The translations under genes and the position numbers were made by a program. Positions 16,711 to 24,864 of a stretch of DNA of 64,000 nucleotides are shown one piece after another (within the stretch, counting starts at the first letter, position 1; the number at the start of each line of letters is the position of its first letter). Origin of the DNA: Halocatena marina (lineage in GTDB: Archaea > Halobacteriota > Halobacteria > Halobacteriales > Haloarculaceae); NCBI RefSeq assembly GCF_025913575.1, contig NZ_CP109785.1:744001-808000 (forward strand), given 5' to 3'. The notes beneath the pieces were generated by a model. The model saw nothing but the letters and a program-made list of their open reading frames with translations. It did not search any database and had not been told where the DNA came from.

Positions 16711-17163
16711 TCAGTCGTAGCCCTTCCGGAAGCTTCGAAACTCGGTTCGGTGTGATTCCTCGTCACTTAGGATGCTGATAGCGAGGTCTTCGGTCACTGG
16801 ATCGTCCGCTTCTCTGGCGGCATCAACGAGCGATCGGTACGTCTCGATCGCTTCTTCCTCGTACTCAATCACACCATCGATCACTGAGAGCACATCGGCC
16901 GTATCCTCTGGTGGTTGGAGTGATTCCTGTTGTGGTTCGAAATCGAACGACGCCGGTGGCTGAGCGTCGAGTTCTTTCAAGCGCTCCCCGATTCGCTCGG
17001 CGTGTCCGAGTTCTTCTCGTTTTGCATCGGAGCGGAGGCTCTCTTTGACCTCTTCTGCGCTGACGCCGTCGAGGACGACCGCGTTCGTCAGGTAGTTCAT
17101 CACCGTCTCGATTTCATCGTTGTAAGCGCTTTGCAAAAGCTCGACTACCTGTTCATTGGTCAT
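16711..17163 (-). CDS. ferritin-like di-iron protein
   Basis: A 150-residue four-helix-bundle protein. Helix 1 is QLLQSAYNDEIETVMNYL-like with a Glu ligand, helix 2 has EELGHAERIGERL (ExxH), helix 3 has VIEYEEEAIETYRSLVDAA, and helix 4 has LSDEESHRTEF (ExxH). This Glu/ExxH arrangement is the bacterioferritin/DPS-like/rubrerythrin di-iron pattern; no rubredoxin domain is fused. It could store iron or detoxify peroxide in the cytoplasm. It sits between the iron-box micro-operon and the disulfide reductase on the same strand, but shows no iron box of its own. Confidence 0.85.
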   Translation of the reverse strand: MTNEQVVELLQSAYNDEIETVMNYLTNAVVLDGVSAEEVKESLRSDAKREELGHAERIGERLKELDAQPPASFDFEPQQESLQPPEDTADVLSVIDGVIEYEEEAIETYRSLVDAAREADDPVTEDLAISILSDEESHRTEFRSFRKGYD

Positions 17164-17228
17164 ACAGTGTGTCTATACACGACCAAGAGCCTTAGTGGTA
17201 GGGGTCGACAGAGACCGATCCAGCGCTG

Positions 17229-18614
17229 TCACTGATTCGGTGCGTGCACGTCCTTGCACGCCTTCATGATGACCTTATTCATTGCGGGATGGACGTGGAT
17301 CAGTGTGTTTTGGAGCTCATCGACTGTTATACCGTACTGAAAGGCAGGCGTGATTTCGTGGATGAGCATCGATGCTTCGTACCCGAGGATATGACAGCCG
17401 AGGATGTCTCGTGTTTCGGGATCAGTAAGCAGTTTGACGAACCCATGGTCGAGCTTTAGCGCCCGTGACATCGCGGTATCTGTGAATTCGGCACATCCGA
17501 CGACATACTCTTGATCGTCGTCCTCAAGCTCTGATTCCGTTTTCCCGACTGCCCCGATCTGTGGTTCAGTGAAGACTGCATGGGGAAGCCCGGTGAAATC
17601 GGTCGTTCGTCGCTTCCCGTGGACGACGGTGTCGATTACGACCTCTCCCTCGTAGTCTCCGGAGTGTTTGAACATCCCGTTATCGGCGATATCGCCCATT
17701 GCCCAGACGTTCTCGACGCTCGTTTGGAGAGAGTCGTCGGTCTCGATGAACCCGTCTTCGTTCGTCGAGACGTTCGTTGCGTCGAGACCGATTCTATCCG
17801 TATTTGGTTGACGACCGAGCGCAACGAGGAGTGCATCGCCTTGCACTTCGATTTCGTCTTCGTCCTCTGATTCAGCGGTAACTGTGATCGTGTTTTCTGA
17901 TTCGACAACGCTCGTGGCTCGATACCCAGTGAATACGTCGTGGCGTTCACGGGCGATTTCGGTGAACGATTCGGCGATTTCACTGTCCTCACGGGGAACG
18001 AGCGTATCCATCATCTCGATCAGCGCCACATCGACACCGAACGACCCAAAGTAGTAGCCGAGTTCCGCGGCGATGTATCCCCCACCGAGAATCACGAGCC
18101 GTTCCGGTCGCTCTTCTAATGTGAGCGCGTCGTCGCTCGTGAGGTAGTCGCTGTCAGTGAGACCATCGATCGCACCAGGAACGATCGGGTGGCTTCCGGC
18201 TGCAATAACGACCTTGTCGGCCGTGTGTCTCTCGCCGGTAGCCGTGAGTTCAATCGTACGATCATCGACGAAGCGGGCCTCTTCTTGAAACAACGTGAGA
18301 TTCTCCTCGCTTTGCTTGTTCGCTCGGATTTCGTCGGCCGTGTCGGCGAGTTCCGCGTTCACCTCCCGAACGAACTCGGCAAAGCGAACGTCGTCGATGC
18401 TCGCATCGATTCCAAACTGGTCGGCATCCCGAATCCGGTTCACGAGATTCGCGTGTTGGATGAGCATCTTCGACGGATTACACCCCCGATTGAGACACAA
18501 GCCACCAAGTGGTCCCTTCTCGATGAGCGCTGTCTCTCGTCCGTCGGCGGCCGCTGCCGATGCGACTGTGTTGCCAGTGCCTCCGCCGAACACGATGAGA
18601 TCGAACTCCGACAT
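17229..18614 (-). CDS. pyridine nucleotide-disulfide oxidoreductase, class I (candidate bis-gamma-glutamylcystine reductase)
   Basis: A 461-residue FAD enzyme. The FAD motif is FGGGTGNTVASAAAADG, the redox pair is GGLCLNRGCNPSK (Cys40, Cys45), the NAD(P)H motif is VILGGGYIAAELGYYFGSFG, and NVWAMGDIADN follows. The C-terminal active-site stretch reads IHVHPAMNKVI, so the His is present but the usual Glu after HP(T/A) is not. Such genes are often labelled dihydrolipoyl dehydrogenase or mercuric reductase; no lipoyl complex or mer genes are near. Haloarchaea use gamma-glutamylcysteine as their thiol and keep it reduced with a member of this family, so that role is a reasonable inference. The ATG at 18614 precedes the FAD motif; upstream residues are not family-like. 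Confidence 0.85.
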   Translation of the reverse strand: MSEFDLIVFGGGTGNTVASAAAADGRETALIEKGPLGGLCLNRGCNPSKMLIQHANLVNRIRDADQFGIDASIDDVRFAEFVREVNAELADTADEIRANKQSEENLTLFQEEARFVDDRTIELTATGERHTADKVVIAAGSHPIVPGAIDGLTDSDYLTSDDALTLEERPERLVILGGGYIAAELGYYFGSFGVDVALIEMMDTLVPREDSEIAESFTEIARERHDVFTGYRATSVVESENTITVTAESEDEDEIEVQGDALLVALGRQPNTDRIGLDATNVSTNEDGFIETDDSLQTSVENVWAMGDIADNGMFKHSGDYEGEVVIDTVVHGKRRTTDFTGLPHAVFTEPQIGAVGKTESELEDDDQEYVVGCAEFTDTAMSRALKLDHGFVKLLTDPETRDILGCHILGYEASMLIHEITPAFQYGITVDELQNTLIHVHPAMNKVIMKACKDVHAPNQ

Positions 18615-18829
18615 TGCAGCAGTAACTGAGGTGCGGTGTGCGTATATTAGTTCGCCGCTAGCGGGATTCCACCGCGAATACACCAATGAACTGAAACTAT
18701 CTCGATGACGTTGACTACCAATAATCGTTCCAGTATACTGGCCAATGTGGCTCCGGCACAGAGATCGAGACGGCATATGTTGCCGGTTGTGAAAGAGACG
18801 TTTATTAAGTTGGAAGAAAACATCCTGTC

Positions 18830-19867
18830 ATGCCATCCTATAATCGACGCGAATTTCTAACAGCGGTTGGAATGGCGGGGCTTGCGAGCACTGCCGGTTG
18901 TATCACGAGTGATACCGAGGGTAGTGACAAAAACACTGGGACTGACAAATCGAGTGGAGATAAGAGCGGTGGCAGCGGTGGAAACCAGCTCACGTGGGAC
19001 GCTGGGGGTACTGGCGGCACGTACTATCCGCTATCGAATCAGTTCAAGGATATCGTCCAGTCGAATACGAAGTACTCGTTGCAAGTTCGATCGACGGGTG
19101 CGAGCGTCGAAAACGTCGGTAGTCTCGCTTCCGGTAAAGCAGACTTCGCGCTGATTCAGAACGATGTTGCCTATTTTGCACACAAAGGAACCGGAATCAA
19201 GGAATTCGAAGGCAACAGTGTTCCTGACCTTCGGGGCGTTGCAACACTCTATCCCGAAACGATACAAGTCATCGCGCAAGGAGGAAGCAATATCTCCTCG
19301 ATAACGGATCTCCAAGGAGCGACGATCAACACCGGCGACCTCGGCAGCGGGACACAGGTCGACGCCAAGCAGATCCTGAAAGCGGTCGGAATCAACGATT
19401 ACAACGAGCAGAACGCGAGCTTTTCGCAAGCAGCCGAACAGATTCAGAACGGCGACATCGACGCAGCGTTCATCGTCGGCGGTTGGCCGGTTGGTGCGAT
19501 CGAGGATCTTGCAACGAACACGAACATCACGATCGTCCCGATCGAAGGGAATGCACGCAAGAAAGTCCTCAACTCGGGATCGTACTTCGCCGAGGACAAA
19601 ATCCCCGGTGGGACGTACAGTGGAATACAGAATCCGGTCCCGACCGTTGCTGTCCAGGCGATGATCGCCACCGTCAAACAGACTCCCAAGCAGGCCGTCC
19701 AAGACGTTACAGCCGCGATCTTCGACAACCTCGATAAGGTTAGCAACAAACAGGAATTCATCTCCGTAGACTCCGCACAAGACGGTATGTCCATTCCCCT
19801 CCATCCGGGTGCGAAGGCGTACTTCGGAAAGACGGGAACGAGCAGTGGAAACAACAGTCTCAACTGA
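18830..19867 (+). CDS. TRAP transporter solute-binding protein, TAXI family
   Basis: A 345-residue Tat lipoprotein: YNRREFLTAVGMAGLASTAGC, then a Gly/Ser/Lys-rich spacer to residue 57. The mature part starts WDAGGTGGTYYPLSNQF, diagnostic of TAXI receptors (glutamate/organic-acid binding), and continues with VRSTGASVENVGSLASGKADFALIQNDVAY and GDIDAAFIVGGWPVGAIEDLA. It captures an organic acid, probably a dicarboxylate or amino acid, for the fused permease at 20550. Divergent from the disulfide reductase; first gene of a three-gene operon. Confidence 0.95.
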   Translation: MPSYNRREFLTAVGMAGLASTAGCITSDTEGSDKNTGTDKSSGDKSGGSGGNQLTWDAGGTGGTYYPLSNQFKDIVQSNTKYSLQVRSTGASVENVGSLASGKADFALIQNDVAYFAHKGTGIKEFEGNSVPDLRGVATLYPETIQVIAQGGSNISSITDLQGATINTGDLGSGTQVDAKQILKAVGINDYNEQNASFSQAAEQIQNGDIDAAFIVGGWPVGAIEDLATNTNITIVPIEGNARKKVLNSGSYFAEDKIPGGTYSGIQNPVPTVAVQAMIATVKQTPKQAVQDVTAAIFDNLDKVSNKQEFISVDSAQDGMSIPLHPGAKAYFGKTGTSSGNNSLN

Positions 19868-19999
19868 GCGCAACGTGTTCCGGAACGGCACACAGCACGG
19901 GTCATACGAGCCATCTGATCGCTTTCGGACAGACGAACACGAACACGAATACGAATGCGAGTCCGGACCTGAGCGCTACACTCGAATGCGCACGGGAGT

Positions 20000-20548
20000 A
20001 TGAGACCGGAACAAGCGACACGTGCTCGCAGATTCGGTGTCTGGATCGTGGTCGTTTGTCTAGTCGTGCTCATCGCAGGCGCTGTCGCAGCGGCCACCCC
20101 AGCCGATCGCGTGCTCGTCGTTTCGGATGCAAAAACAGGAGAGCAGCTCCGCAGTATGCCGGTCGAAAATGGAACTGTCGTCGCAATCGAGTACACCCAC
20201 AGCGTCGAGAAATCACGCGTTCTCGACGTGTACGCTGTACAGGGTGATCGTCTTGTAATGACACGCATGGAGTTCGAGACCTACGGCTGGGGCTTACCCG
20301 CAGCTGTCCCAGTCTCGACCGACAACGAAACGTTCGCCTTCGATCCGGCCTTTGCGAGCGACGAATTCGTAGTCAAGCCCGGCCGAATCGCTGGTCATAC
20401 GCTTCATGTCCGAAACAGCACGTACGATCTCGTAGCGCTCTCCGATGCGCGTGCGGTTCGACTCTCTGTCGAACGGAGATCGGCACTGAGAGCTGCGCTC
20501 GACGCGCTCGATAATCACACTAACACTATCTCATCCCATCAAATCTGA
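20000..20548 (+). CDS. DUF1850 protein of the TRAP operon
   Basis: A 182-residue protein with one N-terminal membrane helix (about residues 13-34) and an extracytoplasmic DUF1850 domain: VAIEYTHSVEKSRVLDVYAVQGDRLVMTRMEFETYGWGLP is the family signature. DUF1850 genes regularly sit between TAXI receptors and fused permeases, as here, and probably help assembly or receptor docking. It lies one base before the permease start. The 132-base gap before it contains short ACGAA-type direct repeats. Confidence 0.88.
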   Translation: MRPEQATRARRFGVWIVVVCLVVLIAGAVAAATPADRVLVVSDAKTGEQLRSMPVENGTVVAIEYTHSVEKSRVLDVYAVQGDRLVMTRMEFETYGWGLPAAVPVSTDNETFAFDPAFASDEFVVKPGRIAGHTLHVRNSTYDLVALSDARAVRLSVERRSALRAALDALDNHTNTISSHQI

Positions 20549-20549
20549 T

Positions 20550-23288
20550 ATGAGTACACTACCGACTGATGAGGCCGATCGCCTCTCCGAGGAAGAACAA
20601 CAGGAACTGATCGACGAACTCGAACGACGCCGATCACCACGAGGAATCGCTTCGCTCGTTGTCATCATCACCGCAATCGCCTTTTCGGCGTTCCAGATGT
20701 GGCTCGCTGCTCGGGGATTCATCTTTGCCGTCACGATACCGGGCATCGGTCAGATCAAGCTTGCGGCCCTACAGCTGTTGCAAGTCAACGCTATTCACGT
20801 GATCTTTGCGCTGTTGTTGGCGTTTCTCCTCTATCCACCGTCGACGGGGAACGGGCCGGTTGCACGACGTCTCGGACGCGTCGTCCCGGCGCTCGAACGT
20901 CGCTTCGGGGCCAAGAATCCAGTAACACGAACAATGCGAGGAGTACGCAGTATCGTCCGCTGGCTGTTCATGGACCCCAACCGCGAGCGGGTAACACCAG
21001 TTGATATCGTCTGTATGGGCATTGCAATCCTCGCAGGACTGTATATGCTCACGTCGTTCGACGAAATCCGGCAAATACGCGTCCTCGGGATCGATTCTGC
21101 CCGAACAATTGGCGAGTTCGTCCCGGCGCTCGCGCCGGTTGTCGACGTGATCTCGTCGCTCGGAATCGCGCTTGATACGATGTCCGTCGCCTTTCTCCTC
21201 GGTGCGGCTGGCGTGCTCCTCGTGCTTGAGGCAACCCGGAGATCGCTCGGAATCTATCTCACGCTGATCGTCGTCACATTCATCGTCTACGCAAAGTACG
21301 GGTATCTGATTCCGTCTGACGGAATCATCAGCACGCCATTCGGTTTCGGGATCATCGTCCCTTACATCGACATCCTCTGGATTCAACCCGGCGACTGGGG
21401 AACGATCATTCAGAACTTCTGGTACAACACTGAAAACGGCGTTTTCGGTATTCCCGTAACCGTATCAGTACAGTTCATCTACATCTTCATTCTCTTCGGG
21501 GCGTTTCTCGAAATGAGCGGGGCTGGTCAGTGGTTTATCGACTTTGCGTACGCCGTCACTGGTAAGCGAAAAGGTGGCCCAGCGAAGGCGAGTGTGCTCT
21601 CCTCAGGCTTCATGGGAGCCATCTCTGGTTCGTCGATCGCAAACACCGTAACGACGGGTGCGTTCACGATTCCGCTCATGAAGCGCTCTGGCTATCGATC
21701 GGAGTTCGCTGGTGCAGTCGAAGCCTCCGCGTCTTCTGGCGGACAGATCCTCCCACCAGTGATGGGCGCAGCGGCCTTTCTGATCGTCGAGTACACCACA
21801 ACGCCGTACGCTAACGTCATCGCTGCTGCTGCCGTGCCAGCCATCGTGTTCTTCTTTGGCGTCTGGGTGATGGTCCATCTCGAAGCCTCGAAGGCAGGTA
21901 TCACACAGATAGATGAATCCAGTGCTATCGCGTTACGACCACACCTCAGAAAAGGATGGTTCTACCTCCTACCGATTACAGCACTGCTCTACTACCTGAT
22001 TATCGCACGACTATCCGTCGCTCGTTCTGCGTGGTTTTCGATCGTCGCGATCATCGCAGTCATCGCGGTCGTCGCCGTCTACAACGACCGCACCAAACGA
22101 CCCCTCTTTGCAGGAATCGTCGGTCTGTTCCTCCTCGAATTCATCGCCAACCTCCTCGTTGGAACCGGTCTCGCTGGTCTCTTACTCGGAAGTGGTGGCT
22201 CCGGCCAATCTGTCTATCCAGCACTCGCTGCCGCTGCCGAGAAACTCGGAACGATCGCCATTACTATAAGTGCTGTGACACTTCTTGTTCGACCATCCCT
22301 CGATACGCCGTGGCTCGACTACGACGAGGCTGTCGACGAGGGTGGCGAGGCGACCGCGGACGCACTCAGTCGACCGTCGCTCTCAGAGAACAACGCATAC
22401 CGGTTCGGTGCGTTCGTGCTTCGATCGATGGAGCACGGTGCTCGAACAGCAACTCCTGTCGTCATCGCTGTCGCAGCCGTCGGTATCGTCCCGGGCGTAC
22501 TTAGCGCGACGGGACTTGCTCCGAACCTCACGACGTTCATCAAGACGCTCGCGGGTGGATCGCTCGTCTTGTTACTCATCATTACGGCCATTGCAGCGAT
22601 CATTCTCGGGATGGGTGTGCCGACGACCGCGACGTATATTCTGCTCGCAGCGGTGCTCGCACCAGCGATCATCGAAAGCAGCTCAATGCCACTTCTCGCA
22701 GCACATCTGTTCATTCTTTATTTCGGTGTGATTGCAGATATTACACCCCCTGTTGCTGTCGCTGCCTATGCGGCGTCTGGAATTGCCAAGTCTGATCCGT
22801 TCTCGACGGGGGTCGAAGCATTCTCGCTGTCACTCAACAAGGCAATCGTCCCCTTCGCGTTCGCGCTCACGCCCGGTCTCCTCCTGCTGCGACCCACTGA
22901 AAATGGCGAGGCGCACATCATCGGACTCGCCGATGTCCTTGACTTCGGGTATTTCGTGCCCGAGGTAGCGATTCCGATCATCTGTCTGTTCACTGGTGTG
23001 CTTGCGCTCGGGCCAACGATCATCGGATACTTCTATACGGACGTCTCCCCCAGCGGACGAGCGTTGTTCGCGCTCACAGCGCTCTTGCTGATGACACCGC
23101 TGGCGCTGTTCAACTTGTCCACGACGCTATTCGACGTTCTGACCCCGTTCGCGGTGATAACCCCGCCATTCACCGAGCTCGCGCTCCGTGCCGTCGGAGC
23201 AGTGCTATTCATTGCGCTTGTGCTACAGAATCGCCGGAGCGCCGAAGAGCACGGATCCATCTCAACCCCAGAATCCACGACGGACTGA
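20550..23288 (+). CDS. TRAP transporter fused permease, 4TM/12TM
   Basis: A 912-residue membrane protein joining the small (DctQ-like) and large (DctM-like) TRAP subunits. An acidic cytoplasmic N-terminus (about 30 residues) precedes the first helices. The DctM core shows LSSGFMGAISGSSIANTVTTGAFTIPLMKRSGY and EASASSGGQILPPVMGAAAFLI, the sodium/substrate-binding repeat, mirrored later by ILGMGVPTTATYILLAAVLAPAI and FGVIADITPPVAVAAYAASGIA. A cytoplasmic loop near residues 575-625 is acidic. With the receptor and DUF1850 genes it forms a complete sodium-driven TAXI transporter. Confidence 0.96.
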   Translation: MSTLPTDEADRLSEEEQQELIDELERRRSPRGIASLVVIITAIAFSAFQMWLAARGFIFAVTIPGIGQIKLAALQLLQVNAIHVIFALLLAFLLYPPSTGNGPVARRLGRVVPALERRFGAKNPVTRTMRGVRSIVRWLFMDPNRERVTPVDIVCMGIAILAGLYMLTSFDEIRQIRVLGIDSARTIGEFVPALAPVVDVISSLGIALDTMSVAFLLGAAGVLLVLEATRRSLGIYLTLIVVTFIVYAKYGYLIPSDGIISTPFGFGIIVPYIDILWIQPGDWGTIIQNFWYNTENGVFGIPVTVSVQFIYIFILFGAFLEMSGAGQWFIDFAYAVTGKRKGGPAKASVLSSGFMGAISGSSIANTVTTGAFTIPLMKRSGYRSEFAGAVEASASSGGQILPPVMGAAAFLIVEYTTTPYANVIAAAAVPAIVFFFGVWVMVHLEASKAGITQIDESSAIALRPHLRKGWFYLLPITALLYYLIIARLSVARSAWFSIVAIIAVIAVVAVYNDRTKRPLFAGIVGLFLLEFIANLLVGTGLAGLLLGSGGSGQSVYPALAAAAEKLGTIAITISAVTLLVRPSLDTPWLDYDEAVDEGGEATADALSRPSLSENNAYRFGAFVLRSMEHGARTATPVVIAVAAVGIVPGVLSATGLAPNLTTFIKTLAGGSLVLLLIITAIAAIILGMGVPTTATYILLAAVLAPAIIESSSMPLLAAHLFILYFGVIADITPPVAVAAYAASGIAKSDPFSTGVEAFSLSLNKAIVPFAFALTPGLLLLRPTENGEAHIIGLADVLDFGYFVPEVAIPIICLFTGVLALGPTIIGYFYTDVSPSGRALFALTALLLMTPLALFNLSTTLFDVLTPFAVITPPFTELALRAVGAVLFIALVLQNRRSAEEHGSISTPESTTD

Positions 23289-23358
23289 GCATCTTCTAGG
23301 TATCCGATTGTTGTTCTTGCTTTTGCTCTTGCTCTCGAAGATCGCTACCGGTGCCCGA

Positions 23359-24195
23359 TCATTCGGAGAAGAACTCAGCTATCGGTTCTCTCTGTTCGTC
23401 GACGTTCAACGCTGGGGCGTGTCCACAGTCGACTTCGACCGTTCGAGCGGTTGGTTGGTGTTCGAGCATTGCTTCGAGCGGTTCACGCGGGAGAATCTTC
23501 GAATCCGTACCGTAAACGATGCAGATAGCCGCAGAAATCGATTCCCAGACCGTCCACGGATCTCCCGACGCATCTTCATCGAGTGATTCGATGATCCGTG
23601 GATCGTAGGCAGGGGTGATCCGTCCGTCGTCGGTACGCCGTGCGGACGTAACGGTGAATCGTCGCCACTCCGAATCCGTCATTTCGCTGAAAAATGGTCC
23701 GTACGTCTCTCTGTAGTATGCTTCCAGTTCGGTGACTGTGCTTACGGTTGGCGGATGAGGAACGTATTTGATGATCCGACCGAGCGCCTCCTCATCAGCG
23801 TCCTGTACTGGGTCAGGACTAATGTCGTTCACAACGAGGTGCGTAATGCGGTCGGCGAGCGGCCCCCCGGCGAGTGCCATACCGAGTCCACCGCCCATAG
23901 AGGTCCCGATCCAACGGATCGATTCGAGATCAAGCACGTCACAGAATTCGGTTAGCAGCTCAACCATCGCTTGGTTCGAATACCCCGCTGGATCACCGTA
24001 CCATTCGCTCAATCCGCGTCCGGGAAGGTCCGGGCAGAGAACGCGATACGTATCGGAGAGACTGCGAGCGATTGGATCAAAATCACGCCCGACGCGTGAC
24101 AGTCCGTGTGCACATACCACTGGTGGTGCGGTTTCGTCTCCCCACTCTGAGTAATGAAGCTCGGTGCCATCGACCGTGACGAATCGATGTTCCAT
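23359..24195 (-). CDS. alpha/beta hydrolase
   Basis: A 278-residue alpha/beta-fold hydrolase. HYSEWGDETAPPVVCAHGLSRVG carries the oxyanion-hole region, LCPDLPGRGLSEWY is typical, the nucleophile Ser lies in WIGTSMGGGLGM, a late Asp is in VYGTDSKILP, and the catalytic His is in DCGHAPALN. Substrate is unknown; esterase, haloperoxidase-like and C-C hydrolase roles all fit. The ATG at 24195 gives MEHRFVTVDGTELHY, a normal start; upstream residues to 24297 are not homologous to the family. It converges with the TRAP permease across a T-rich gap. Confidence 0.85.
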   Translation of the reverse strand: MEHRFVTVDGTELHYSEWGDETAPPVVCAHGLSRVGRDFDPIARSLSDTYRVLCPDLPGRGLSEWYGDPAGYSNQAMVELLTEFCDVLDLESIRWIGTSMGGGLGMALAGGPLADRITHLVVNDISPDPVQDADEEALGRIIKYVPHPPTVSTVTELEAYYRETYGPFFSEMTDSEWRRFTVTSARRTDDGRITPAYDPRIIESLDEDASGDPWTVWESISAAICIVYGTDSKILPREPLEAMLEHQPTARTVEVDCGHAPALNVDEQREPIAEFFSE

Positions 24196-24340
24196 ACTGG
24201 CTACTATATCCAGACGTGTAGAAATAATCTCGGCTATTTCGTCTTGGGTTTGTGCGGTTCCTTTGGAAACTATCAGTGCTATCTGTTTGTCATACACTAT
24301 GTTATTTTGATGAAATTAGTCGCTTGCCTCCGTCTCAAGG

Positions 24341-24348
24341 TATAATAG
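24341..24348 (+). promoter_or_regulatory. TATA box deciding the DoxX start
   Basis: TATAATAG is centred 31 bases before the GTG at 24375, supporting that codon as a leaderless start. Confidence 0.5.
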
Positions 24349-24374
24349 TCATGCTCTAATTGATTCATATACAC

Positions 24375-24821
24375 GTGAGTAACACTGATACGTGGAGTCC
24401 AATCTTCACACGGTTAGCACTGGGGATCGTTATGATTGTTCACGGGGCTGGGAAGTTGTTCGGAGCCGGGCCGTCTGCGATGCCAATTTCGGATTTTGCG
24501 GGAGCCATCGCCGGTATCGGCTTCCCGGCTGCTTCGGTCCTCGCGTGGCTCGCTGCGCTTATCGAGTTCGGTGGCGGGATACTCGTGTTGGTCGGTCTGT
24601 TCACACGGTACGCCGCGCTCGGAATCGCACTCAATATGCTCATCGCAACGGCTTTCGTTCATCTTCCGAACGGATTCTCGAACTCGGGAGGGGGGTACGA
24701 GTACACCCTCGTGCTCTTGTTGCTGGCGCTGGCTCTCGTCGTGAGTGGCTCGGGAAAACTCTCAGTCACTCAGATTTTCTTCGATGGAGAACCCGACTGG
24801 CCGCTGTCTGCAGGCAGCTGA
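24375..24821 (+). CDS. DoxX family membrane protein
   Basis: A 148-residue protein with four membrane helices. RLALGIVMIVHGAGKLFG in helix 1 is the DoxX/DoxD signature, followed by FAGAIAGIGFPAASVLAWLAALIEFGGGILVLVGLFTRYAA and a C-terminal helix TLVLLLLALALVVSG. DoxX proteins form part of thiosulfate:quinone oxidoreductases or membrane redox complexes, and many are uncharacterised. The GTG at 24375 is preferred over a TTG at 24360 because of the TATA position. Divergent from the alpha/beta hydrolase. Confidence 0.85.
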   Translation: MSNTDTWSPIFTRLALGIVMIVHGAGKLFGAGPSAMPISDFAGAIAGIGFPAASVLAWLAALIEFGGGILVLVGLFTRYAALGIALNMLIATAFVHLPNGFSNSGGGYEYTLVLLLLALALVVSGSGKLSVTQIFFDGEPDWPLSAGS

Positions 24822-24864
24822 ATGAGGCGCTGTGTGTATGTCGAAAAATAGCAGATGAGACGAT

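Noticed and set aside
16625..16750. Hydrophobic plus-strand frame (VALLIAFLHYFYFNEW...)
   Set aside because: Only a short stretch, mostly antisense to the ferritin-like gene, with no supported start or promoter.
19031..19891. 286-residue minus-strand frame opposite the TAXI receptor
   Set aside because: Antisense shadow; the plus strand has a complete TAXI protein with leader and operon context.
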